NCBI RefSeq assembly: GCF_014647475.1
Contig: NZ_BMPG01000006.1
Location: 54,559-118,558 of the forward strand
Origin: Halocalculus aciditolerans
GTDB taxonomy: Archaea > Halobacteriota > Halobacteria > Halobacteriales > Halobacteriaceae
Length of the DNA: 64,000 bases
Direction of reading: 5' to 3'
Shown here: positions 15,743-24,771 of the stretch, in pieces
Numbering within the stretch: position 1 is the first letter of the stretch
Layout: the number at the start of each line of letters is the position of its first letter
Notes under the pieces: generated by a model
Databases searched by the model: none
Seen by the model: only the letters and a program-made list of their open reading frames with translations
What the model was told of the DNA's origin: nothing
Position numbers and translations under genes: made by a program

Positions 15743-16672
15743 GTGGATTTCAATTCACCGCTCGTGAGTCTCTCACGGCTGATCGACGACTATCTCCTCG
15801 GGTGGGTCGTCCTCGCCGTCCTCCTCGGCGTATTCGTACCATCACTACGCGTGGTGACGCAGGCATCAACACCGATCCTCGTGGTGATGGTCGCCAGCAC
15901 CTCACTCCTCCTCTCTGTCAAGGACATCCGCGCGGTCGACCGGCGCATCCTCGCTGGCGTCCTCCTCGCGCATCTCGCGATGCCCCTACTCGCGTTCGCT
16001 ATCGCCACCTTCCTCGGCGTCTCGTCTGCACTCACGGCCGGGTTCGTCCTGCTCGGCGCGGTCACGCCAGAACTCGTCTCGCCGACGATGACCGCGCTCG
16101 CCGGTGGGGACGTCGCGCTCTCCTCGGTCTCGCTCGTCGCCATCGGTCTCCTGAGTGTCGTCTATACGCCTGTGTCTGTCACCGCACTCATCGGCAGCAC
16201 GGTCCACGTCGACGTCTGGAGACTCGTCTCCGAACTCCTCGTCGCCGTCGTCCTCCCGATGGCTATCGCGATTCTCGCACGCTCCCGCTACGAACGAGTC
16301 GTCACCCGCTACGACGACTACTACACGAGCGTCGCGTCCGTGATGGTCGTCCTGATCATCGGTGGCGTCGCCGCCGCGAACGCCGCTCGCCTCCGTGACG
16401 TCAGCGTCCTCCTCCTCACCGTCGCGGCCGGCGCGCTCGCCTTGAATCTCCTCGGCTACGGTCTCGGGTGGAGCGCCGCACGCCTCACGGACGCGACGCC
16501 CGGTGAACGCCTCGCCGGGACGTTCGCGGTCGGGATGCGTGACTTCGCCGTCGCGGCCGCGCTCGTCGTCGCCGCCGGCTTCCCCGCGGCTGCCGCGCTC
16601 CCCGCGGTCTGCTTCGGCGTCGTCGAGATGGCGACGAGCGCGACCCTCGCCCGGCTGACCCGCGCACGCTGA
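15743..16672 (+). CDS. BASS-family (bile acid:Na+ symporter-like) transporter
   Basis: About 309 residues with nine or ten hydrophobic segments. No ATG is available near the start; GTG at 15743 or 15764 fits best, since the first membrane segment (WVVLAVLLGVFVPSL) follows at once. LLGAVTPELVSPTMTALAGGDVALSS and the later MRDFAVAAALVVAAGFPAAAALPAVCFGVVEM match the two crossing-helix regions of BASS/ArsB-ACR3 related symporters. Such proteins use sodium to move organic anions; the metal-island setting makes arsenite or another oxyanion possible, but the ACR3 cysteine motif is not evident. Confidence 0.75.
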   Translation: MDFNSPLVSLSRLIDDYLLGWVVLAVLLGVFVPSLRVVTQASTPILVVMVASTSLLLSVKDIRAVDRRILAGVLLAHLAMPLLAFAIATFLGVSSALTAGFVLLGAVTPELVSPTMTALAGGDVALSSVSLVAIGLLSVVYTPVSVTALIGSTVHVDVWRLVSELLVAVVLPMAIAILARSRYERVVTRYDDYYTSVASVMVVLIIGGVAAANAARLRDVSVLLLTVAAGALALNLLGYGLGWSAARLTDATPGERLAGTFAVGMRDFAVAAALVVAAGFPAAAALPAVCFGVVEMATSATLARLTRAR

Positions 16673-16711
16673 AACGATCAGCGTCCTCCGGAGTGGCCGC
16701 GACTCGGGACG

Positions 16712-16990
16712 TCAGCCGTCTGCGTCGAGGAGTCGAACGAAGAACGCGACCTCGTGAAACAGGACCACCGGGAGGACGACTGCCCCGAGTACAAGCAACC
16801 GGTTCGAGAGACCGGCAGCGTCTCCGAGTCCGAGCACGACGAGGGAGACGCCGAGCGTCCAATTGAGACCGAGGAGTGACGTGACCGCTCGCTCAAGCGT
16901 ACGTGTTCGTGGCCACGCCGGTATCACGGGAATCGACGGGGCGACGCGGCTGACCACGACGACGGCACCGAGTGCGAGGACGGAGAGCAC
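16712..16990 (-). CDS. Small membrane protein
   Basis: 92 residues with three hydrophobic segments (LSVLALGAVVVVSRV, WTLGVSLVVLGLG, LLVLGAVVLPVVLFHEVAFFV). It follows the CPV-type ATPase on the same strand at 128 bp, so it could be its accessory protein. Not a family I can name. The start may lie further upstream. Confidence 0.5.
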   Translation of the reverse strand: MLSVLALGAVVVVSRVAPSIPVIPAWPRTRTLERAVTSLLGLNWTLGVSLVVLGLGDAAGLSNRLLVLGAVVLPVVLFHEVAFFVRLLDADG

Positions 16991-17117
16991 CCACTACCAG
17001 CGGACGACGGTTGGAACGCTCCACGTACGGATCGCGAATTCGGCGACGACCCCGGTCGGGCTTCCGAGGACGACTACTTCGCCGACCGCGTGACCGGCCG
17101 TTCGGAGTCGCGTTCGC

Positions 17118-19358
17118 TCAGGCATCGGTCGCGACGTCGTCGAGGGTGAGCGAACGGCGACTGTTCACGAGCACGAGTACGATCCCGACCGCGGTGAGGC
17201 TCGTCGCGACGAGCGGCGTCACGTACCCGGTGACGGCGAGCGGGAGGCCGACCGCGGGCATCGCGAGCGCGAGTGCGAGATTCTCCCGAAGACGCCGCCG
17301 CGTCCCGCGCGCGATCGCGAAGAGAGAGCGGACGGGCGAGAGGTCGTCCGCGGTGACGAGGGCGGCCGCGACGGTCGCCGTGAAGTCGCTCCCGGAGACC
17401 ATCGCGACGCCGAGGTCGGCGGCGGCGAGCGCGGGCGCGTCGTTCGTTCCGTCCCCGACCATCGCCACCGTCCCGTACTCGTCCCGGAGTTGACGCACGA
17501 GCCCCTCCTTGGCTTCCGGGGCGACGTCCGCGTGGACGGCGTCCACTGCGGGGTGGTCCTCGAAGTGGCGCGCCGCCGCGGAGTCGTCACCCGTGATCAC
17601 GACGACGCGCCGCCCGGCCTCGGCGAACGCCGACACCATCGGCTCCCAGTCCGGCCGTGGTTCGTCCTCGATGGCGACGACGCCGCGCGCGACGCCACCC
17701 CGGCCGATGACTGTCGGGATCGCCCCCTTCTCGCGGATGGACTCGATGGCGTCCTGCACGTCCACGGGTGTCTTCCAGTCGAGCGCGTCGAAGAGCCACG
17801 GGTTCCCGACGGCCGTCACCTCACCATCGACGGTCGCGGTGACGCCGTAGCGGTGCCGTTCGAACGCCTCGACCGACGGGCTATCGGACGGTGCGCGTTC
17901 GCGGATGGCAGTCGCGATCGGGTGACTGGAGCGTGACTCGACGGCGCTCGCGCGACGGAGCAGTGCGTCGGCCTCGGTCTCGGTGGTGTGGACGGCCGCG
18001 ACGCGCATCTCGCCGGTCGTGAGCGTGCCGGTCTTGTCGAAGGCGACGACGTCCGCGTCGGTGACGCGTTCGAGGATAGTCTGGTCGAGTACCGGGACGT
18101 CGCGGGCGGCGGCGGTGGCGAGTCCCCGTCCGATCGCGAGCGGTGTGACGAGCGTGAGCGCGACCGGGCACGCGACCACGAGGACGATGAGCGCGGTCCG
18201 AACGACGACCTGGGGCGTCGCCCCGAGCGCGGCCCACGCGCCGAGCGTCAGGACGGCGAGGACAACGACCAACGGCGTATACGTGGCGGCGACGCGGTCG
18301 GTGAGCCGGTCGATCGCGTGCCCCTCGGTCTGGCGGTCCCAGACGAGCCCTCGGAGGCGGTCGAGCGTGCTCGTCGCGCCGTCGCTGACCGCGACCTCGA
18401 ACGCGCCGTCGGCGACGACAGACCCGCCGACGACGTCGTCTCCCGGAACCTTTCGCTGCGGACGCGCTTCGCCAGTGATGAGCGCCTCGTTGACCGTTCC
18501 GCGTCCTTCGACGATCGTGCCGTCGAGCGGGATTCGTTCACCCGGTCGGACGAGTACGTGGTCGCCGCCGACGCATTCCCCAATCGACACGGTCTCCGTC
18601 GTGCCGTCCTCGTGGAGGCGGCGCGCAGTCGTCTCCGCATCGTCGACGACATCTGTGAGATCCTGGACCGCGCGGCGCTTGTACCGGGCACGAGCGTGAT
18701 TTGCAATCGTAGCGAGGACGATGATAGAGGTCGCAACGTCGAAGAAGAGGTAGAGCCGATCGAGGAAGAATAGGGAGACAATCGAGTACGCATAGGCGCT
18801 GAGCGCGGTGAGCGCGATAAGGACGTCGAGGGTGAGTTGGCGTTCACGGAGGCTGATGACGGCCGAGCGCAGTATCGGGAACCCCACACCGAGGACGGTG
18901 ATCGTGGTGAACATCGCGACCGGCCCGTAGAGGCCGGTGAAGACCGCGTTGTTGTCCAGCGAGTCGCTCGGGAGGAAGCCGAGGTAGACCGGATAGAAGA
19001 ACGCGGCGTAGATGATGTAGATGGGACTGACGGCGATGACGGAGAATATCGTCCGGAGATGGTCGAAGTCGAAGTCGTTGCGCTCGGCGGGTGTCTCCGC
19101 CGGCGTCGGGTCCGACGCCCGGTACCCCCACGCAGAGAGCGTCTCCTCGATCGCGTCACGCCCGACTCGGTCGGGGTCGTAGGTGACGCGGATCATCTCC
19201 GCCGTGTAGCTCGCGGCGGCGTCGCTCACGCCGTCGAGTCGCGTCGCGCGCCGTTCGAGGTAGGATTCACACGCCTGCGTGTGCATCCCGTTGATCGAGA
19301 AGTACGCGGTCTCGGTCGCCGTGTCCGTGTTTCGGTGAGACGATACTGAGTCGGTCAT
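17118..19358 (-). CDS. P1B-type ATPase with CPV motif
   Basis: 746 residues. All P-type landmarks are present: TGE in the actuator (near 296), DKTGT phosphorylation site (441-445), SSHPIA nucleotide site, and GDGTNDAP hinge. The metal-path motif in the sixth membrane helix is CPV (397-399) instead of CPC, SPC or CPH. The N-terminal HMA-like domain has GMHTQAC (24-30), lacking the first cysteine of GMxCxxC. These changes suggest a different ion or a regulatory, low-turnover pump. Upstream of the CDF exporter on the same strand and downstream of it in transcription. Export of a soft metal is likely; the substrate is not decidable from sequence. Confidence 0.85.
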   Translation of the reverse strand: MTDSVSSHRNTDTATETAYFSINGMHTQACESYLERRATRLDGVSDAAASYTAEMIRVTYDPDRVGRDAIEETLSAWGYRASDPTPAETPAERNDFDFDHLRTIFSVIAVSPIYIIYAAFFYPVYLGFLPSDSLDNNAVFTGLYGPVAMFTTITVLGVGFPILRSAVISLRERQLTLDVLIALTALSAYAYSIVSLFFLDRLYLFFDVATSIIVLATIANHARARYKRRAVQDLTDVVDDAETTARRLHEDGTTETVSIGECVGGDHVLVRPGERIPLDGTIVEGRGTVNEALITGEARPQRKVPGDDVVGGSVVADGAFEVAVSDGATSTLDRLRGLVWDRQTEGHAIDRLTDRVAATYTPLVVVLAVLTLGAWAALGATPQVVVRTALIVLVVACPVALTLVTPLAIGRGLATAAARDVPVLDQTILERVTDADVVAFDKTGTLTTGEMRVAAVHTTETEADALLRRASAVESRSSHPIATAIRERAPSDSPSVEAFERHRYGVTATVDGEVTAVGNPWLFDALDWKTPVDVQDAIESIREKGAIPTVIGRGGVARGVVAIEDEPRPDWEPMVSAFAEAGRRVVVITGDDSAAARHFEDHPAVDAVHADVAPEAKEGLVRQLRDEYGTVAMVGDGTNDAPALAAADLGVAMVSGSDFTATVAAALVTADDLSPVRSLFAIARGTRRRLRENLALALAMPAVGLPLAVTGYVTPLVATSLTAVGIVLVLVNSRRSLTLDDVATDA

Positions 19359-19556
19359 CGAGAGGGGGTATCAGGTCCGCTCACAGCGAGGGACGGAGGT
19401 GAGTAGTCGAGGGCGTGAAGGGAGGCACGTGTCAATTCCATTCTGGTGCTAGTTCGTCGGTCGTGTATTTCCGTCGTGTCGCTTGACTCACGATCGGGGC
19501 TGTGATTCGTTCCATGCGTTGAGTGTTTGTGCGGTGAGATAACCAATCACCTCGCG

Positions 19557-20465
19557 TTAGTGCGCGTGGTCGGTTGCATACTGCGTTGTTCTGTTCGTCG
19601 TAAGTTCGACGGTGGCGTGGTCGACGCCAGCGTCGCGGACTATTTCATGTACGCGCTCTCGAAGTTGTTCCTTCGAATCGAGCGACTCGACCGACACCGA
19701 GAGGGTAATTGTCGAGACGGTGAGCTGACTGCAGACCTGCCAGACGTGACAGTCCGTGATACTGTCCACGCCGTCGAGCGCGCCGAGGTCGCTTCGGAGT
19801 TCGTCGATCGGAGTCGGGCTGCGTTCGAGGATGAGGTCGAGGCTGTCCCGGAGGACGGTGTACGCCGACCAGATGATGACGAGCGCGATGAGCGCGGCCG
19901 TCACCGGGTCGACCCCGCGAATGTCGAAAACCGCGACGATTACCGTCGAGATAATGACGGCGACCGATGCACCCGTGTCACCGAGGAGGTGGTAGAACGC
20001 ACCGCGCTCGTTCAGGCTGAGTTCGTCCCCTTGGAGATAGACGACAGATGCAACGTTCACCACGAGCCCACCCGTCGCGAGGACGATTGTCATCACGGGG
20101 TCAAGCTCGACTGGATTGAGAAAGCGCTGGTAGGACTCGTAGAGGATGACGAGCGCCATCGGGACGAGGAGCGTCCCGTTGAGGAGCGCGGCGAGCGGTT
20201 CGAGGCGATGCAGGCCGAACGTCCACTCGCCGGGCGTCTCGTATCGCTCCGCAGTGTAGGTCGCGGCGAACGCCATCAGGTAGGAAAGCGCGTCGAAGAG
20301 CATGTGGACGGCGTCGCTCAACAACGCGAGTGACCCGAACAACAGCCCGCCCGCGAGCTCTACGACGAACCCCACCGTGTTGATTACTGCAACGACACCG
20401 AGTTTCCGCACACTTCGCGGTTGACCGTGTCCGGAATCGTGGTCGTGCGTGTCGATCTCAGACAT
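19557..20465 (-). CDS. CDF family zinc/cadmium exporter
   Basis: 302 residues with six membrane helices after a His-rich start (DTHDHDSGHGQ). The metal site is visible: DAVHMLFD in helix 2 and HLLGD in helix 5 (H/D pairs typical of zinc or cadmium CDF pumps). The C-terminal cytoplasmic domain (from about 210) is the ferredoxin-like regulatory fold, with DCHVWQVCSQ. Proton-driven efflux from the cytoplasm. It touches the degenerate regulator gene upstream and lies between two P1B-ATPase genes on the same strand. Confidence 0.92.
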   Translation of the reverse strand: MSEIDTHDHDSGHGQPRSVRKLGVVAVINTVGFVVELAGGLLFGSLALLSDAVHMLFDALSYLMAFAATYTAERYETPGEWTFGLHRLEPLAALLNGTLLVPMALVILYESYQRFLNPVELDPVMTIVLATGGLVVNVASVVYLQGDELSLNERGAFYHLLGDTGASVAVIISTVIVAVFDIRGVDPVTAALIALVIIWSAYTVLRDSLDLILERSPTPIDELRSDLGALDGVDSITDCHVWQVCSQLTVSTITLSVSVESLDSKEQLRERVHEIVRDAGVDHATVELTTNRTTQYATDHAH

Positions 20466-20713
20466 TAGTTACTCGTAGTGGAGGTCGGGTAGGAGTTGTG
20501 CTGTTGACGGGCGCCCCAGAACGACACCTGGGACGGCACCAGGACGGCGTCGTCGCGGCAGTCGAGCGTGTCGCGAATGGTATGCTGTGGGAGGCGCGTC
20601 CGATCCGCGAGTCCCGCTGGGTCAGCATTCCGTGATGCTCTAGGGACTTTCTCGACGAGTTTCGCACTCGGCGCGAGGGCGTCCAACCATTGGGCTATGG
20701 GGTCATCGGACAT
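20465..20713 (-). pseudogene. Winged-helix regulator with compensated frameshifts
   Basis: The frame starts MSDDPIAQWLDALAPSAKLV and later reads LADRTRLPQHTIRDTLD, the start and recognition helix of a haloarchaeal winged-helix regulator. Between them, from about 20613 to 20645, the in-frame text is meaningless, while the next frame reads LEHHGMLTQRD, exactly the missing helix. One extra and one missing base therefore bracket this patch. The end (FWGARQQHNSYPT) also looks damaged. It overlaps the CDF start and was probably its metal-responsive regulator. Either a pseudogene or a sequence error. Confidence 0.6.
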
Positions 20714-20735
20714 ATTGAGAGGGGGCGAGAGTGGG

Positions 20736-23351
20736 TTAGTTCTCGTCGGGACTGATCCGTGAGAGGCGCATGGCGTTGCCGGTGACGCCGAGTGTCATGC
20801 CGGCGTCACCGATGAGGACGGCTGCCCAGATGGGAACGAGGCCGAACGGGACGGCGAGCGCGAGCAGTGCCTTCGCACCGAGGCTCACCCAGATGTTCTG
20901 TCGAATGACGCTGTTCGCGTCATGCGAGAGCTCGTAGAGGTAGGGAAGCCGGGAGAGGTCATCGCTCATCAGGGCAATATCTGCCGTCTCGAGGGCGGTG
21001 TCGGTCCCGGCGGCGCCCATCGCGATACCGACAGAGGCGGTCGCGAGCGCGGGCGCGTCGTTCACGCCGTCCCCGACCATCGCGACGCCGCCGTACGTCT
21101 CGTCGAGCTCGCGAATCGACTCGACCTTCTCGTCGGGCAGGAGCTCCGCACGGAACTCGTCCACGCCCACCTCCTCGGCGATCGCACGAGCGGTCCGCTC
21201 GTTGTCGCCAGTCAGCATCACGACGCGCTCGACGCCGAGGTCGTGCAGGCGCGCGACCGCCGATTTCGCCTCAGGACGGATCTCATCGGCGACCGCGATG
21301 ACGCCCTCGAGCACGTCCTCAGTGCCGACGAGGATCACCGTCTTCCCCTCGGACTGGAGGTCGGGGATGGTGTCTTCGAGGAGGTCGAGGCAGTCGTTGC
21401 GTTCGCAGAGCCCCTGGGAGGTCTGCGTGACCACACCCCCGTCAGTGACGGCGTGGACGTGCGTGAGGTCGAATCCGAGCTCCTCGAAGAATCCGGGCTT
21501 GCCCGCGTAATGCGTTTCCCCGTCGAGATCCGCGCGCACACCCTTCCCGGTAATCGACTCGAACTCCGCGATCGAGCGCTTCCCGATATCCTTCTCGGTG
21601 GCGCGTTCGACGATGGCTTCGCCGATCGGGTGCTCGGAGCGGGATTCGAGGCCTCGCGCGCACCGGAGAACGTCGTCCTCGCCGTTGCCGTTGAGCGCGA
21701 CGACGTCCGTGACCGCGAGTTCGCCCTTCGTGAGCGTCCCCGTCTTGTCGACGGCGAGCGCGTCGACTTCGCCCATCGCTTCGAGGTAGCTGCCGCCCTT
21801 GATGAGGACGCCGTTCTTCGCGGCGCTCGTGATCCCGGAGACCACCGAGACGGGCGTGGAGATGACGAACGCGCAGGGACACGCGAGAACGAGGAGAGTG
21901 AGTCCGTAGACGATTGACTGCTCCCACGCGACGCCGAGCATGTACGGCGTGCTAATAGTGACGAGGACGGCGAACGCGACGACTATTGGGGTGTAATAGC
22001 CGGCGAAGCGCTCGACGAACTGCTCGCGCTCGGTCTTGTTCGCCTGTGCGTCCTCGACCATCTCGACGATCCGGGAGAGCGTGTTGTCGCCGGCCTCGGA
22101 GGTGACCTGGACTTCGAGATAGCCCTCCTCGTTGATCGTGCCGGCGTACACCTCGTCGCCCTCCATCTTGTCCACGGGGACAGACTCGCCCGTAATCGGG
22201 GCCTGGTTGACGGCGCTTTCGCCCGCCGTAACCTCGCCGTCCATTGGGATCTTCTCACCGGGCTTCACGACGACGGTGTCGCCGACGCGGACGTCGTCCA
22301 CGGGGACCGTGACTTCCTCCCCACCACGCTTGACTGTGGCCTCGTCGGGGGAGAGGTCCATCAGCTCCTGAAGGGAGTTGCGGGCCTTGTCCATTGAGTA
22401 GCGCTCTAAGAGTTCGGCGACGCTGAAGAGGACGGCGAGCGTCGCGGCCTCCATGTAGAGGCCTTCGCCAAAGACGAGACTGACGAGGATTGCCCCCGAG
22501 ATGGCGATGGTCATCAGGAGGTCGATGTCGAGGTTGCGGTTACGCAGCGAGTAGTAACCGTTCCGGGCGATCTCCTGGCCGCCGACTGCGACGGCGACGA
22601 GGAAGAGAACGTCCGCGAGCGTGAACGTGACCGGCGCGGCGAGGAGGGTGGGGTTGAGGTTAGCGAGCAGGAACTCGAAGAGGAGACCGAGCGCGGCGAA
22701 CCCGCCGCTCACCCAGGTCTTCTTCGCACGCGTGCTCCGCCAGACGCTCTCCGTTTCGGCAACGCCGCCGGCCGACTCGGCGCTCGCAGTCGTGTCTATG
22801 ACTTCGTAGCCGGCGTCCTCGATGGCGCGCGTGATCTCGTCGGCCGTGACCCGGGACTGATCGTAGGTGACGACGACCTTCCCGGTCGTGGGCTGGGTCT
22901 GGTAGGTGGCGACACCGTCGATGGTGTCGAGCGCGTTCTCGACTTTGCCCGCACACGACGGGCAGTCCATGTCGGGGACGGTGAACTTCTCGGTGGTCTC
23001 GCCGACGCCGGATTCGACAGTGTAGCCGGCTTTCTCAACACGCTCGGCGACGTCCTCCGCCGACGCGCCGTCCGGGTCGTAGGTGACGGTGAGCGTCCCC
23101 GTCGTCACCTGCGGATCGACCGATTCCACGGCATCGAGTTTCTGGACGCTGTTCTGGACCTTACCCGCGCACGACGGGCAGTCCATCTCCGGTACCGACA
23201 ACTGCACCGCCGTCCCCGATTCGAAGTCGGTCGCCGGCCCATCAGACGCGTCGTGGTCGTGGTCGTGGTCGTGGTTGTGGTTGTGGTTGTGGTCGTGGTC
23301 GTGGTCGTGGTCGTGGTTGTGGTCGTCGGGGGGACGCGACCGATTCGTCAT
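20736..23351 (-). CDS. zntA: Zn/Cd-type P1B-ATPase with two HMA domains and His/Asp leader
   Basis: About 871 residues from ATG 23351; the TTG four codons upstream is less likely because a TATA-like box lies 27 bp before the ATG. A leader of alternating His with Asp/Asn (about 10-35) is followed by two HMA domains, each with MDCPSCAGK (Cys 58/61 and 130/133). The membrane motif is CPC, and the last helices have GDAGMTLGVTGNAMRL, whose Asp is typical of zinc/cadmium/lead pumps. DKTGT, SEHPIG and GDGVNDAP are intact. A CxxC-type insert SQGLCERNDCLDLL occurs in the nucleotide domain. Exports Zn, Cd or Pb. Confidence 0.9.
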   Translation of the reverse strand: MTNRSRPPDDHNHDHDHDHDHNHNHNHDHDHDHDASDGPATDFESGTAVQLSVPEMDCPSCAGKVQNSVQKLDAVESVDPQVTTGTLTVTYDPDGASAEDVAERVEKAGYTVESGVGETTEKFTVPDMDCPSCAGKVENALDTIDGVATYQTQPTTGKVVVTYDQSRVTADEITRAIEDAGYEVIDTTASAESAGGVAETESVWRSTRAKKTWVSGGFAALGLLFEFLLANLNPTLLAAPVTFTLADVLFLVAVAVGGQEIARNGYYSLRNRNLDIDLLMTIAISGAILVSLVFGEGLYMEAATLAVLFSVAELLERYSMDKARNSLQELMDLSPDEATVKRGGEEVTVPVDDVRVGDTVVVKPGEKIPMDGEVTAGESAVNQAPITGESVPVDKMEGDEVYAGTINEEGYLEVQVTSEAGDNTLSRIVEMVEDAQANKTEREQFVERFAGYYTPIVVAFAVLVTISTPYMLGVAWEQSIVYGLTLLVLACPCAFVISTPVSVVSGITSAAKNGVLIKGGSYLEAMGEVDALAVDKTGTLTKGELAVTDVVALNGNGEDDVLRCARGLESRSEHPIGEAIVERATEKDIGKRSIAEFESITGKGVRADLDGETHYAGKPGFFEELGFDLTHVHAVTDGGVVTQTSQGLCERNDCLDLLEDTIPDLQSEGKTVILVGTEDVLEGVIAVADEIRPEAKSAVARLHDLGVERVVMLTGDNERTARAIAEEVGVDEFRAELLPDEKVESIRELDETYGGVAMVGDGVNDAPALATASVGIAMGAAGTDTALETADIALMSDDLSRLPYLYELSHDANSVIRQNIWVSLGAKALLALAVPFGLVPIWAAVLIGDAGMTLGVTGNAMRLSRISPDEN
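23264..23336. repeat. Hexanucleotide tandem repeat coding the His/Asp leader
   Basis: A run of GTGGTC and GTGGTT units on the plus strand, reading on the minus strand as His-Asp and His-Asn pairs at the start of the Zn-type ATPase. Simple repeats of this kind can change length by slippage without losing frame. Confidence 0.75.
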
Positions 23352-23374
23352 TATGTATCCCAAACGGCCCTGTA

Positions 23375-23382
23375 GTTATTAA
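23375..23382 (-). promoter_or_regulatory. TATA-like box for Zn-type ATPase
   Basis: On the minus strand TTTAATAA is centred about 27 bp before ATG 23351, implying a leaderless mRNA and deciding the start codon. Confidence 0.5.
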
Positions 23383-23510
23383 ATCGGCTGTTAACGTGAG
23401 GCGCTGAGATAGTATCTACTGCCAATTAAGCGCCACAGATTATTAATCCTGGCCGAATATTGGGAAAACAAGCGATAGATTTCTATGCGACCTCTGGGGA
23501 TAGTCAAAGT

Positions 23511-23900
23511 ATGAGTGAACAACCAGGCCTATCGGACCAGTACCGGGACTCAAGTCCGTGGCCGCTGTTCGTCGCGCTCGGAATCGTTCTCACGGAGTTC
23601 GGCGTGTTCTTCGGCGGGATGTTCATTCCGGTGGGCGTCGGCGGTATCATCCTCCTGGAAGGAACGGTCGTTGGCATCCTCCGAGAGGCCGGATACACCG
23701 TGACGCTCTGGAAGACCGCCCTAGGCGTTGGGGCGCTCTTCACTGCTGCGGGTATCGGAATGCTCGCGTTCAGCACTCAGTCTTCCGAGTTCAATCTCTA
23801 CACGCGGGGCGTCGCGGTCGCCGCAGGGGGTGCTGTTGCGCTCCTCAGCAGTGGCGGACTCTACGCATGGGAGTTCAACGACGCCGAGCGATTCCAGTGA
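23511..23900 (+). CDS. Haloarchaeal three- to four-span membrane protein
   Basis: About 129 residues from ATG 23511 (an upstream in-frame extension lacks membrane or family features). Hydrophobic segments are WPLFVALGIVLTEFGVFF, IPVGVGGIILLEGTVVGIL, WKTALGVGALFTAAGIGML and VAVAAGGAVALLSSGGLY. From memory this is the kind of conserved small protein (possibly DUF7541) found with haloarchaeal terminal oxidase genes. Head of a short run of similar small membrane genes to 24646. Confidence 0.7.
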   Translation: MSEQPGLSDQYRDSSPWPLFVALGIVLTEFGVFFGGMFIPVGVGGIILLEGTVVGILREAGYTVTLWKTALGVGALFTAAGIGMLAFSTQSSEFNLYTRGVAVAAGGAVALLSSGGLYAWEFNDAERFQ

Positions 23901-23934
23901 GGTTCAAGGCATGAACACCAGATTACGGGCGCGT

Positions 23935-24027
23935 TCAGGAGTGTTGGAGAACGACTGCGAAACCCGCGAACATAACCAGAAGCGCTGTCGCCCCGAGACT
24001 CACCATCAGGTAGTCCTTACTCTGCAT
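23935..24027 (-). CDS. 30-residue single-span membrane peptide
   Basis: From ATG 24027 on the minus strand: MQSKDYLMVSLGATALLVMF and a further ten residues to LQHS. One membrane helix with a short polar start, too short for normal gene calling. It lies between genes of the small membrane cluster and I recall similar tiny conserved ORFs near oxidase genes in haloarchaea. Could be an oxidase small subunit. Low to moderate confidence. Confidence 0.45.
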   Translation of the reverse strand: MQSKDYLMVSLGATALLVMFAGFAVVLQHS

Positions 24028-24080
24028 ATGAATACGTCCCCGAAACACCCTGCTAACTCTTCTGGTTCGAGGGCCGAACG

Positions 24081-24386
24081 GTGACCGGAGACACCGACAC
24101 ACCCGAGGTCTCCGGGAAGCGCGTCGTCGCCTTGCTCTACGTAGTCGCCGTGGCACTCGCTGGCGGGTACGGAGCACTCGTCGGCGTCGTCATCCGCCCG
24201 AACCTCGACGCGACAATCGGAGCGCTCGGGCCGATCATGTTCCGCCTGTCCCCGGTGAACCTCGCCATCTACGGCGTCGCGATGGTCGGACTATCGCTCG
24301 GCGTCTTCTTCGCCGTATCCGCGCTCGCAACACGGTACGAGGACCCACCTCGCCGCCGTGATGAGGCGGAGGGGACGGCCAGATGA
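24081..24386 (+). CDS. Three-span membrane protein of oxidase-associated type
   Basis: 101 residues from GTG 24081. Hydrophobic segments VVALLYVVAVALAGGYGALVG, LGPIMFRLSPVNLAIYGVAMVGLSLGVFFAVSALA, then a charged tail with an Arg-rich end. It overlaps the next gene by 4 bp. Family name from memory only (small protein near cytochrome oxidase genes); no catalytic motif. Confidence 0.65.
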   Translation: MTGDTDTPEVSGKRVVALLYVVAVALAGGYGALVGVVIRPNLDATIGALGPIMFRLSPVNLAIYGVAMVGLSLGVFFAVSALATRYEDPPRRRDEAEGTAR

Positions 24387-24646
24387 CCTGGAAACGAACC
24401 CCGACCCAGCAGTTCCTGTACGCGGTCCCCCCGCATTTCCGCCTCTTCCTCGCTGTCGCGGGTTTCGTTGTCGTTCCCGCGCTCCTGAACGGGTTTTTTG
24501 GGACACTAGGGTATTCGACACTCGGGACGGCCACGTGGATTCTCGGCTACATCGGCGGTGCCGTCTTCGTCTGGTACTACTGGCTCCGACACATCGACTT
24601 CCTCGGGAGTCACGCCCACGATACAGAAGAGACGGGCGAGGAGTGA
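24383..24646 (+). CDS. Cox cluster-type small membrane protein
   Basis: 87 residues, overlapping the preceding gene by 4 bp. FLYAVPPHFRLFLAVAGFVVVPALLNGFFGTLGYSTLGTATW is a conserved haloarchaeal pattern that I associate with cox cluster proteins near heme-copper oxidase genes. Two membrane helices and an acidic, His-containing tail (GSHAHDTEE). Oxidase assembly would fit the copper theme, but no oxidase subunit gene is in the window. Confidence 0.65.
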   Translation: MTWKRTPTQQFLYAVPPHFRLFLAVAGFVVVPALLNGFFGTLGYSTLGTATWILGYIGGAVFVWYYWLRHIDFLGSHAHDTEETGEE

Positions 24647-24751
24647 ACGAAGGTCTGATTCCGAATCGACGAACCCACCATTCCGACGAGACAACCTATA
24701 CACGGTCTCAAATCACTGCGAACTGAACGGGAAACTCCCGGCGTTTATCCA

Positions 24752-24771
24752 ACGCTGGCGGTTGCCAGCGT
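24752..24771 (-). terminator. Stem-loop at the end of the NicO gene
   Basis: Perfect 8-bp stem ACGCTGGC and GCCAGCGT with a GGTT loop, overlapping the last base of the NicO stop codon. No T-run follows on the minus strand, so it is not a classical archaeal terminator; it may stabilise the mRNA end. Confidence 0.45.
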
